From the NCBI GenBank assembly GCA_900660155.1, contig CABFPE010000038.1, positions 1,101,147-1,165,146 on the forward strand: a DNA stretch of 64,000 nucleotides, given 5' to 3'. Positions 12,900 through 24,631 of the stretch are shown in pieces; positions within the stretch are counted from its first letter, which is position 1; every line of letters starts with the position of its first letter. Under the pieces are notes generated by a model. It was not told the DNA's origin and did no database searches. It saw only the letters and a list, made by a program, of their open reading frames with translations. Position numbers and translations under genes: made by a program. This DNA comes from Hofstenia miamia. Lineage: Eukaryota > Xenacoelomorpha > Acoela > Hofsteniidae.

Positions 12900-15540
12900 C
12901 GAGAATCTTAACAATAGATAACAATACTAAGTTTCCATTCTGCAATCTCTCTTCCCGAATGTCTACCATTAAACACAATGATGCTATTTGCTATACTTGT
13001 TATCTTACTATCAAAGACAAATTGATCTTTACATGTGCTTATTGTAATGCTAGCTATCATATAACTAAAAGTTGTTCAAATTTTTTAAACAATTACTCTG
13101 AAATGCTCGTTAACCTTAAAGATCAGATTATCACTTTTTGCAATGCTTGCACTGACGCAGACAAAAAGCGTGTATTTCTTAGTTACTCTATGAAATTCAG
13201 TTCTTTTGAAGATGAGCTCGCATCTCAAAGGAAAATTCTGAGTGAACTTGTATACTCCATCCAAGAAATGTCGAAGCAAAATAAGAAATTACTTGTGGAT
13301 TTAAAAGAAATAGTTTGTCAAATTAAAAATCAAATTGACACTGAAATTTCGGAGAAAAGCATTTCTATAAACAAAAATCACCACAATATTTCTCTTGGTA
13401 TCCGGATTTGTGGAATTCTTGAAGCACCTCCGCCACTCAACCCCTGATATCCGTCTTCAAAACGATCATAATATGATCATTAAAATATTCAATCATTTGG
13501 GCTTGATGACTCCTTCCCTAATTCATCATTACTTCTTTCTCCTAATTTCACTGTTGTTGCAAGATCTGATCGTCCCTCTCAATGTCACGGAGGCACGTTA
13601 ATAGCTTTAAATTCTACTTCTGGTCTAAACTATTCATCTCCTGATCTTGGTCCCACCTGTGAATTTTGCTGTCATATCATTCTTTCATCCATCAATTCTA
13701 GTTTTCTCATCATTAGCCTGTACAACCCTCCCTCTCGAGGTAAATATCGTATTAACTTCTCTACTCTTTCAACAACTATTGGTTCCATTCTTGACGTTTT
13801 TCATTCTTATAACTCCAACCACGGAATTTCTAATTAAGCAATATTAACAAGTTTTTCTTATTCACTAGGAGATTATAACACTTTCAATCATTTCATGAAT
13901 TCATCATTATTTCTTGACACCTTTATCCGTTTTCCCTTCTCTTGAGTTGCTTCAATCTATTTACACCCCTATCTCTCATGGACGTTCTCTTTTTACTCCG
14001 CGCAAAAGAAGGCGTTGTTAAAATCTACCTTTCTTCTATCTTACAATTCACAACAAACTCAGGTTCATTCAGCGTCTTTTTATTCACCCTTCCAGCAAAC
14101 CATACTTTCAGAAGCGTCTGACATACATCATCAGAATTATGAGTCAATTGAACTTGATAAAGTTTCCATTCTTCAGTCTTTTTCTTCTAATATTTCTCTC
14201 AATGCTCCGCACAAACTGATGAAATCAATTTCTAAAACTAAATCTATTCCCTCTACACTTGAATTTAATGACAAAGTTGCTCATTCACCTAAGAGCATTT
14301 CTAATCTTTTTAATGCATAATTTTCATCTATTTTCTCTGCCAACAGCTTTTCCAATAATTCAAATTCTTCAAATTCTGAATCTTTAAATATATCTGAAAT
14401 TATTCTCAATTCTTTCTCTCAAAATACAATCTTTAAAATCCTTTCATTTCTGAAGTCTCATTCCATTCCATTTGATCAATTGTCCGCTTCTCGTATTAAA
14501 AACAATGCGTCTTCCCTGACTAACCCTTTGTTCCATCTCTTTTGTTCTCTCCTCATAACATCTACATTCCCTAAAATATGGAAAACTGCTTTAGTTGTTA
14601 CTATTTTTAAAACGGGCAAAAATCTTCCCCGATACCACTGTTCTTCTTATTGGACAATTTCTATTCTTTCTCACATATCTCTTACCTTTAAAATAGTTAT
14701 ATTTAACTATATTTATCCGGTTATTCCCCCCACTAATATCAAAATCTCAATATGGATTTATGTCGTATAAATCTACTGCACTCAGTTAGTTTGCATTGAC
14801 TTCGTATTTTCTGATGGACGTCCTGTTACTTCTGGTGTACCTCAAGGTTCCATTCTTTGGCTACTTCTCCTCACATTATTCATCAATGATTTTATGCCGC
14901 ACGATTCTGATTCTAATTCTGATTGCATGTTATATGCTGATAACACTCTTCTATTTCAAGTAGTATACAGTCAAGCATTGTACAGGCTGAACTGTGGTCA
15001 TCTACTAATGGGCTTCCTTTCAATATCTCCAAAACGGAAGCTCTGCTTTTCTGTTCCTCTAAAACTTTCATATTCCTGTTTTCTATCTAAATGATACTCT
15101 GATTCATTTTAACCATAATGTCCGTGATCTTGGTTAAATAGTTTTCTCCTCACACTCATTAAGAACTAGGAAGTTCTCCTCTTCTCTCACTTTCCTGCCG
15201 AATTCACTTAATTCTCTTATGATTTCGATTTTTCAAATTTCCTTACATTCTGAAATCCTACATATAATTCTCCTTCTTCCTCTTATGCCTTGTTTTATCT
15301 CACTCGCATTATTAAAGCAATTTATTCTCATAATTACTTATTCCGTATAATCCCTCTTGCTAACTTCATTATCTCAAATCTAGAAATTGATCTTTGGTCT
15401 AACTCTCGAATGTTTAAAAATCAGCTCCTCTCATTTCTTCTTTCTTCCTTAAGTGGTTGCACCACTTTTGGTACAATATATTAATACGAAACAATTCTAT
15501 TCAGAATAAGTATGAATAAAAAAAGAACAAAAACAAATGG
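12900..15540 (+). mobile_element. CR1-like LINE, broken
   Basis: The order of parts is that of a two-ORF LINE. ORF1 with a PHD-type zinc finger is at 12959-13447. Endonuclease-like pieces (NSTSGLNYSSPDLG, then IISLYNPPSRGKY) fall at about 13600-13760. Reverse-transcriptase pieces follow: KIWKTALVVTIFKTGK near 14570, SGVPQGSILW near 14830, and MLYADNTLLFQ near 14930, where the usual YADD reads YADN. A C-terminal region ends at 15483 and an A-rich 3' tail reaches about 15540. Many stops and frameshifts between these blocks show that it is dead. I could not identify target-site duplications. Confidence 0.75.
12959..13447 (+). pseudogene. LINE ORF1: PHD-type zinc finger plus coiled coil
   Basis: A 162-residue open frame. 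Residues 12-62 carry a Cys/His pattern, C-x2-C (CYTC), C-x2-C (CAYC), YH, C, then C-x2-C (CNAC), like the PHD-type (C4HC3) finger reported for CR1-family ORF1 proteins. Residues about 75-135 (SSFEDELASQRKILSELVYS onward) are heptad-rich and likely form the coiled coil used for ORF1p multimerisation. The frame runs into a stop at 13445; sequence in a neighbouring frame (DIRLQNDHNMIIKIFNHLGL, 13448-13507) looks like its continuation, so a frameshift near 13400-13440 is likely. Confidence 0.65.
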
Positions 15541-16561
15541 TCAACAAATACAATAAAAAATAGGTGAATAAAATGTAATTAGATAAAGATCACTTGCATT
15601 TCTCAGATTCTCTCTCAGTAGTTTGTTAAATAATTTTAATTTAGATTGATTATTTATATCACTGTCTAAGGCATTCCACAATTTGATTATATTTAAGCTA
15701 TAATAATTTAAGCTAATAATAATATTATTATTAATAATACAGAGTGCTTAGATAATATAACACCATTGGTAATGACTAACAGCAAATATTTTTTTGTTCA
15801 TGCACGTTGTGCTCAAAGGCAAATGTTAAAGGAGTAAGTACCACCCCAACCCTAATTTTAGATATCTTTATTAGTGTTTTGAAGCAACTATTAAGGATTG
15901 TAAAAAAATATCTGGTTTACTTAGAGTTAAAGAAGATTTTGTCATTGCACACGTATTACTCCACATTTTTCAAACACTTTGTGTAAACGATTTTAAATTA
16001 TCAGAAAAGGAATTGCAGCAAAAAATGGAAATATTTAGTTAAAGTATAAGCTAATTGTTTTATTTTATAATGATAGTATATTTTGAATCTAGTTTACCCT
16101 CTTGTAAATTACATAACCTTGAATAAAGATATCAACAAATTATAAGATGACGTAATGTGACAATATTGCTTTGCATCAATCATACACCAAGTTAATCAAA
16201 TTCAACTAAGGTCTAAGCAGTATACAGAAAGGATTAGTGTCATTTTTCAGATAACCTGTCAGCAGAATGTTATGGATCAGTTCATTAAAGATGATTATGA
16301 CACGTATTTTGCTTCTGCAAAAAGAACTTCTCCTGTTCCTTGCACTTTCATTTAGTGGCACAAAATTGAATGGACATTTACTTTTCTACATACCATTTGG
16401 AATTTTCTTAAAAATCTTTAACAAAAAATCACAAATTTGAGAAATGTTCAAGTGATTTTTTTAGCCAAAAACGTATTAATGGAAATTGCAATAAAAACTT
16501 ATTCATAGTGGTTCCTTATAATATAGCTTTATCAATCCTTGCTGATTTAGCCATTTACGCC
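15541..16561. other. AT-rich intergenic DNA
   Basis: Low-complexity TAATA runs lie around 15700-15740. No gene or repeat boundary is recognised before the hAT element at 16570. Confidence 0.4.
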
Positions 16562-16569
16562 CAGTAAGC

Positions 16570-18289
16570 CAGGGTTTTCAATTCTAATTCCTAGATGTCA
16601 ATTCTAATTCCTAAAAACAAACGATCAATTACAATTATAATTGCCACTTTTTGTGAAAATATTTTTGAATTTGAATTTTTAAATGTCTTATTTCAGATAC
16701 TGAATGGATAATAACAAAGAATGTATTGTAATTCTCGCCCCATCTGATGACACTGTTGAGTATCACTCAAACGCATTGGCTACAACAGAAATAAATAGAC
16801 TATATCTTGTCTAATATGTTAACTTGAGGAAGACTGAGTTTCGCAAGTGCATCAGGCGCTCCGAAATCATTAAATGCCCCAAATTTGGGACAAGTGGGCT
16901 TCATAAACAATATGCCGTCTGTGAAACTAAACGAAAACGTCCTGTGGAACAAACCACTTCTACAATCGACCGGGCAAAAAATGAAAGAAAAACATGGACT
17001 AAGGGAAGTTGCTCGTCTGGTGTATGACGATAGAATTAGTATTAACACTATTGTAAATTCCACGACACTGCAATCATGGTTCAAACGTATGAAGTTTGCA
17101 AAAGTTACATATGATTCTATTAACATGACCTTGGAAAGTCAGTATCAAGAGATATTTGCGAAAGTTAAGGAGATTATAAACAGCCGTGATAAATTGCAAA
17201 TTGTGTCAATTTCTTTTGATAAGTGGACCTCTAGAAAAATAGAAAAAAGTTCATTGGTGTTTATCTTTATGTTTCCTCGATCAGTATTTGTCTGGGCATG
17301 ATAGAAAATACTGGATTTTGTGGAGAAGAAATTTAAACTCAATTAAAAATATGCTTAAATGTTTTAATTTGAAGCCATCGGACATAATGATGTGCACTAT
17401 AGATTGCGGTTCAGCCGCTATAAGATCTCTCAATAATACTACAGATGAATGATGCTGATATGAGTTTTGCCCGCAAGGCTATCGGTTTCCTAAAACGGCT
17501 CGCCCGCTCCCAGCCTGCATTTGGCAATTCTATCCAAATGGTTGGTCGAAAATTGTTGGACACAAATGCAGTGGCAAATGCGATTATGAATTTGTCCGGT
17601 TCATTTTATGATGCCGTGAAAGACCTCTCTACGAATGCTGCCACAGTTCAGGTACTTTAACCCATTTTCTGTTATTTCTGCAGTTCATATTTCAGTATAT
17701 ACGATTTTAGGTACCTTCTGCTGCTCACGAGTATAATGCAAGTGAAACCATTTCATTCGCAGGTATGTACGAGAAGTGGAAGAAGATAATTTTTGCATTA
17801 AGGATTTTCTAAAAAATTTCAAATCCACATCGTTAGAGGCTGTTTTCGCTGGGACGGCTCGTTAAGAACTTCCTGCAAAATCGCCTATTGGATTGCAATC
17901 ATTCCCGCAACCTGTTTTTGAAGAAAAATTTACATTTGCTAGAATAATTATTTTTGTACTAAATAGTAATATTTGTATTTAAACATTCCAGCAAAGTTAG
18001 TTTGTTTGTTCAATGATTTTTAACTATTCGGTATCATTTAAGTTTTGGGTCAAATTTTAGATTCAGTGCAACCGGTAACTAATTGTATTGCGTTTAGTGT
18101 CAAATTCACATTCAGCGCATAAATTAGATATATTTAGCGTACTTAATGTCAAAATTACAATTGTTATGTGTATTGTAATTTCAGATTTCCAAATTCAATT
18201 CCAAAGCATAGATCAAAAATTGAGTCAAAGCCAATTCCCAGACTAGACCAGGAATTGAATCAATTCCAATTAATTAATTGTAATCCCTG
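16570..18289 (+). mobile_element. hAT-like transposon with decayed transposase
   Basis: The left end is CAGGGTTTTCAATTCTAATT and the right end, inverted, is CAGGGATTACAATTAATTAA. It is flanked by CAGTAAGC (16562-16569) and CAGGAAGC (18290-18297), an 8-bp duplication with one mismatch. Inside, 16885-17299 encodes a hAT-like stretch: VARLVYDDRISINTIVNSTT, then a core with VSISFDKWTSRK, like the FDxWTS first-Asp block of hAT transposases. Past a frame change comes IMMCTIDCGSAAIRSLNN, like the TDNA.N block. A further open frame at 17445-17660 ends DAVKDLSTNAATVQVL, resembling the ...TK.LS...ATVS...IP region. The C-terminal dimerisation domain is not evident. The 1.72-kb length and frame breaks make it a fossil. 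Confidence 0.7.
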
Positions 18290-18297
18290 CAGGAAGC

Positions 18298-20985
18298 ATT
18301 AACTAGATTACTTTTAATAGTTTAGCATAGCTGAAATTCTGAAAAATCAATGCTTGAAAAGATAAGATGTAAAATATATGATAATATATTTAAAAACTAA
18401 AATATAACCATTCGTTTTCTTGATCACTTAGCATTATTGCAAATCACTTTTGATTAACTAGGACGTCTATTTAACAGACTTACATTATTATCTTCTTATC
18501 TTTAATCAAATATTTTGACATTAAGCATTTAGACCAACCGCTTATCCTGTATTAATTTCTGCTATTTTCATTTTCCACTCAAATATTTTTTATTTATTGT
18601 TTAGAATGGTTAAATAATCGCAACTAAAAATGAAGCTGCTCAACTTCTCTCAGAATGATATGTAGTAATATTACATTTAATAGCACTACTCGTAAGTCAA
18701 ACTAAATCCTGTGTAAATTGTTAAATTTCTTTCCAAACGAATAGATGCAAAATTTTTATTCTATGCAGATGAGACAGTATAGAATTTACTAATTTGGGCA
18801 TCTTATTAGTGCTAAGATATATAGTGAGAATACCATATAAATGTATTTGATTAAAATACTGCACCTGAAAGATATCCCCTCCCTTTCCCACCAAGTAGTA
18901 CCATATTATGCATAGACAACTCAACTATTAAGTGGTTGTATTAAATTCTAATATTGATTTCTATTCAAACCAATTTAGAATTTAATAATTTATATATATA
19001 TATTTTAAGCTTCTATTTTCAATATGTTTCTTGCAATGCTGATATAATTTTTTAATTAAAAAATAATGTTTTTAAAATTATCATTCGCTTCAGCATCAAT
19101 GAGTTGAATATATTTGCCAAGATTCATGCATTAATAATCTAAACCTTTTCACCCTTATATTTTGCACAAGACACTCAATTTTGTACAATTGGTAAAAATA
19201 AGTATATTCTATTTTTACAATTGTAATGGGTAATAATTTATTTTGAGCATCCAAAAAGTTCAACATTATTTTTTAAATATCTATGCCTCTTCTCATCCGT
19301 TGGTTGAAATTTGATGCATTATTTAAAGCCCATTCATTTTGCCTTCTTTTTCTCACGTGCATTCAATAGCATACTCAGGTAAGGCAGGTCGACAAAGGCG
19401 GTGGGATTAGCCAAGTTGAGGCAGGTATGGGGTGAGGTTTTTGAACGTTAGTACCCATGAAGCAAATCCATTCTTGAAATGAGACAAACTACTCTTCTAC
19501 TCATTTTCACAAAATTGGTTGAATTTCAAACAAGAAAAATTCAATTTCGCACATTTGGTCACACTTGTGTATGTCCATTTTTTACATTTATATACTAGTT
19601 TATTTTGTCTGTCCAAAAAATTTCAGAATTATAACTTAAATACTATGCTTCTTCTATCGTATTAGTTGAAATTTAACTCGTTTTGGAATACTGATGCATA
19701 CTCATTTTCTAGGTATTTCAGACAAGAAGTCATTCTTTCGCTTTTCTTTGGTTAATTCCATTAAATGGAAAGCTGATATCTACAGTCAACCATTTGTTAT
19801 TTGAGAAACACTTCTAATTTTTTCTACATTAACTTAGATTTCACCCAATTTGTAATGCAGTTGTACTGCAGTGTGTGGCTACCAAGCTTTCCGCGGGTGA
19901 CCTTTTTATACCCATGGCAAATTTTTTTGACAAAATTTTATAAATTTCAGTACATATTTTAATATGTATTAATATCAAGACATCTCATTAAATGTCATTT
20001 AATAATATTTTGAAATGATGATGATGATGATGATGCAATTTTATGAAATTTTTCAGTATAACGCAAAAACTATTTGGAGCAGAAAATATTAATGATACAT
20101 AGTGGGATTGTAGAATATAATATAATACATTGGGCAATATAGAGCAGATTTGAATATTTGATAGTCGGGGCAGAGCACAGAATAAGTGCAAGGTTGACAT
20201 AAACTGAAAATTTAGACCCAAGCCCCTCAGACCCCACGAAACTAGGTCTGTAGAGCGTGGCCGTTTAAACTAACTCCAATTTGGTCTATTTTTGATCTAT
20301 TTTTATCCAATTTTTCGGTTTGCTAGAATAAAGTTACATATGTTAGAAACTTTTAATCAAATCTATACACCGCAATTAAATTTTCAAAATGCATATATTT
20401 TTCAACAGGGCCTCTTTTCCAATGCCCGACTTGTTCTTCCCATGTCCATCTCTGGTCACTAATCCACACGTATATCTTTAATGAACAAAGGGCCATCTAA
20501 ATATTTATTTGAGTTACTAGTAGCTTGCATTCAGGCAACAGAATGTATCTGAGTTTTTTCAGTATTAAATTTCTCGCTCTTCATCATTTTGTCTAATCAG
20601 ATAAAAGCCTCATGCCCGAAATCGTACATTTGGTGTATGAAACATTTGCTGATCCTCTAAGGTTTATCAGATTCTAATGTCTCATTTTGAATCCTATTTA
20701 TGTTGTTTTGAGTACTTGGTGATGTAATTTGAAAAATTTTGGCACTTAACGCAAAGCGCACACCACTGTGGCTAATGTACAAAATTGAATTAAAATGTCG
20801 CCTTTGTTTTATCATAACACCGTGTTTGACAGTATGTCACTTATCGATGATGTTTATTCATATTTAAACTCTCCCGTTTTTCCAAAACTTTATCTATTTC
20901 TATTGACTACTACTAATCTTCCAACACAGTGGCATTTTGCCCCTAGTTGCCACATGGGAAATGCGCATGACTACTTCTTGTTCTG
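18298..20985. other. AT-rich intergenic DNA with faint internal repetition
   Basis: No gene is recognised. Segments at about 19160-19385 and 19500-19770 look like diverged copies of one roughly 330-bp unit (shared pieces: TCCAAAAA(A/G)TT...AAATA(C/T)TATGC(C/T)TCTTCT... then GTTGAAATTT). A (GAT)n run lies at 20018-20034. Confidence 0.35.
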
Positions 20986-22540
20986 ATCTAATAATCAATC
21001 CAACTGTACTAGATTGCAGATTCATGCAGCCTATAGTGATCCAGATATTAGGCTTAATAACTTGACTCAACGGAAGTAGTCAAGTAACTTCTATTTTGGG
21101 CAAATCTATAATGCCGGAAATTGAAGAACGATTGCTGTGCAGTGCAGTGTACTTAGACTTCAAAAAGGTTTATGAATATATTTTCAGGTGTTTCACGATT
21201 AGTCATAATTGACAAGGTTTTGCATTCCTTGGTATGTCTCACGGTTGTGAAAAATTAATACTAACAACAATTTTCACAACCATCTCACGAGTAGTCAAGG
21301 CAATTGCGGTTAAAGACAATCAAACAATAGTTGATAGTTTTATTGACTTAACACCAACGGGATTATGTTTTTTTGTTAAACCGCTAATAACAATTATTTA
21401 CGCTAAAACAGAATTCAAAGCAAGATATATTTCATAAAAAAGTACTGTTTTCAATTACAGGTAGTTCACTGTATTACTGTAAAGGAAATGGACAGCAAAA
21501 TGATCTCGAATGTAGGAAACGTCATCGTGAGACGTCAGCTTAAGTAATCGTTGGCAACGTTTTATGGTTCATAATAGTTTTTCTTCTCCCCAGAAAGTTG
21601 CGAGCTAAGTTCCTCAAGGAAGTAGGGATCATTGCTTCGATGTCACTACTACTCTGATGTCTACCTGTTGGCAAATGGCAGTAAGATTTATCTTTTTTGT
21701 CGCAAACTTAAAGCTGTTGAAGTTTAATCATCATATATGGCATACCACTTCATTCAGTGGGCTTTTTTGCCTTGTCTATTGACAACTTCCCTTAGTATCT
21801 GACCTCGGTATAGTAATCAATGACAAACTTTCTTGACCTTCTCTTGTGAATAGCGTCTCTAAGGCTCTAACTGTCTTTATGTTCTAAAACGTTATACCAT
21901 ACACCTACAAATGACATCAAATATTGCCATTTCCAGTTTATCATACTTTCTGTTGTTCCTTAGTGTACCCTCGGCCTAATGAACTTACTGAACGGTACGT
22001 AAACTCGAATTGCTCCAGATGCGCGCATCCAGCTATGAAAACAACCTTCTATGCTTGCTTTCTTCTATTGATATAATTCAGTTTGATAATAGATCTGCAC
22101 CATTTAGAATATATTATATCAGTAACTCCACAAATGACCTACCTTCCTTCTAGCAATAAAGTGATGTTTAATCGCTCAAACCGATATCTTGTTCTTTCAC
22201 CACATTTTCAAACATGCGAACTTTCTAATTATTCATTCCAATATTGACCTTTTCTTTTCTCATGGCTTTTTTTAGGAAATCACTAAAGGTCTACCTACTG
22301 TCCTCAGTGACATTTTGACTACCAACGTTCCTGTTTGTGAAACATAAAAACATCTTTAGCAATGTATAAATTTTATTATTATAATTGTAATTTGTGTCTA
22401 TTATGATTTTTACATGTATTAATGAAAAACTCCTTTTAAAGAAATTAATTTATAAACCTACCACGCATCGTCCTGTTGACATGTGGTAGGTTGTAACTCC
22501 AGTACCGGGCTTCAATTCTTTTCAAAAAGAAAAAAATGCC
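20986..22540 (+). mobile_element. LINE fragment (CR1/Jockey-like), broken
   Basis: Pieces of an ORF2 C-terminal half are visible in shifting frames. CSAVYLDFKKVYEYIF near 21135 is like motif A (AVYLDFSKAFD). SDLGIVINDKLS near 21800 is like the DLGV.ID..L.W landmark after the palm. RYLVLSPHFQTCELSNYSFQ near 22183 is like the stretch near the end of such ORFs. A hairpin with 10-bp arms (22455-22464 AACCTACCAC and 22483-22492 GTGGTAGGTT) and the unit up to about 22540 look like its 3' untranslated end. It is old, with many stops. Confidence 0.5.
22455..22492 (+). repeat. Hairpin near the LINE 3' end
   Basis: AACCTACCAC and GTGGTAGGTT are perfect 10-bp arms separated by 18 nt. LINE 3' ends often carry a stem-loop recognised by their reverse transcriptase; that role here is inferred. 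Confidence 0.5.
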
Positions 22541-23164
22541 AACACCGTTAAGACATGGTAATGATCACATCTGAGGTGCATACATTTGTGAAGGATATAA
22601 AATTGCTAAGAACATGTTGAAATGTTTGTAAGGTTATATTTTAAGCATATTAAGTTAGAAATATTTATAGCATGCTGAAAATATAAAATCATTATTTCCA
22701 TCAATGATAATTATGATATTCTCTAAGAGTAAGCAATAATATTTGAATTGTTTTGCATTAAAACAATGTTTATTCATGGAAAGCAAGCAGTTATCATTTC
22801 TTTGTACATTAGCCTCAATCAAAGTAGGTAATATTTAACTATACATGCATAAATTCTTCATATATTCTTAATTTATTCTTTTGAATTTTTGTTTATAACG
22901 TGTGTTTATCTTGATCGTGAAACTGAATGACTTCTTTGATATTATTTACACTATGGATTTTGAGGTGTAAATATAAAATGGAAATTTCACATGTCTACTT
23001 TACTATATTTTTACATTCGCTTGAAAATTCTTGTTTCAAAAGAATGTATACATACATTTTTTATTTGATTTTAAATGAGATAAAATAAATATCTGTAAAT
23101 TTTCCTTAGCATAGTTTTGTGCGCAAAGTTCTATTTACTTTACTTCCTTTTAGTGTTATGTGTA
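22541..23164. other. Upstream region of the SWEET gene
   Basis: AT-rich, with no coding signal. It presumably holds the SWEET promoter or 5' UTR. A CCTTTTAG acceptor-like site ends at 23153, twelve bases before the first in-frame ATG, so a non-coding exon further upstream is possible. Confidence 0.4.
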
Positions 23165-23637
23165 ATGGGCGAAATGTTTACTTTATTTGAAATCGATATG
23201 CAGTTATCGGATGTTATCGCTGTCACAGCCATGTGTCTTTCTATCAGTATGATCCTTACAGGACTGTAGGTGTTGTTTTTATCACAGGAACATGTTTAAC
23301 ATTGTTTTTAGTCCTCTTTGTGCACAAATACGGCGAGAGGGCACCGCTCATGTTCAACTCTTTCCATTTGTAGCATTCTTCACAAAGTAGGATTTATTTT
23401 TAAATTACTTACTACTTAAAAAGCTATTCAATGGTGAAGATTCAAACAAATTATCAAAGCTATAAATGTCTTCATTAAATTTCATTTCATTTTTTGTCTG
23501 ACAGTGCAAGATGAAAATTTATTACTATGTTTCTTAATTCAGCGCTGTTGTAGTCTAGCTTATAAGTTTTTGTTGTTGTTTGGCATTCAGAGACAATTAT
23601 ATTATGTGGCCTAATGCATGAAAATGTGTTGCTTCAT

Positions 23638-23685
<48 letters not shown>

Positions 23686-24590
23686 AACGCACTTGGTCAA
23701 TTTTTATATTTTACACATACTTTCAATTGCAAGAACATTGCCCTTTATTATATTTATAGATTTAAGTTTTTTTGTTTACATACTTTGGAAATCGGAATGT
23801 TTAAATAGTATCTATTTAAATATAATGTTAGCTTGCTTGGATCCTTTTAAGATTTGTTAGAATTTTTGCTACTAATTCTCTTTGGTGTGTATAAGTATAT
23901 TTTGTTTTAATAGAATTAAAGGAATTATGTGTAATGCTTTACCGTGTTTTTCCATATATATATATATATATATAAATTTCTTCCATGCTTAAACGGACCG
24001 GCCTGCTACGGGATTGATAATTTGTTAACCTGCCCGGTGTCCCAGCAGTACTGTACTCTGAAGCAAACTAAGTTTTTGAATAGAATTATCTTTTCTAGTA
24101 AATTTTTTTGCTTTATTAGTCACTTATTCCACTAATATATTTGATAGAATTCTTATAATTGATTCGAGACATTTCAAAATAATAATACCTTTGTAAAATA
24201 TTTATGGTCATAGTAATTTAGAAGCTGATGACTGTCTTTCACACAAATTCTCAGCCTTCTAATTTATTTTTATCACTGCAAATATCTCGTTTAATACTCC
24301 TAAAAGGCTCGACATTTCGGCACATGTTTACTAAATTTACTGAATTTAGAGCCTCAAAATACCACTGATATACATATATATATATATATATATATANNNN
24401 NNNNNNNNNNNNNNNNNNNNNNNNNNNNNNNNNNNNNNNNNNNNNNNNNNNNNNNNNNNNNNNNNNNNNNNNNNNNNNNNNNNNNNNNNNNNNNNNNNNN
24501 NNNNNNNNNNNNNNNNNNNNNNNNNNNNNNNNNNNNNNNNNNNNNNNNNNNNNNNNNNNNNNNNNNNNNNNNNNNNNNNNNNNNNCACAG

Positions 24591-24631
<41 letters not shown>

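Noticed and set aside
23618-23860. Open frames with YIYIYI repeats
   Set aside because: Translations of the (AT)n microsatellite and its AT-rich flank.
24251-24598. Open frame across the assembly gap
   Set aside because: It is made of N and TA repeats only.
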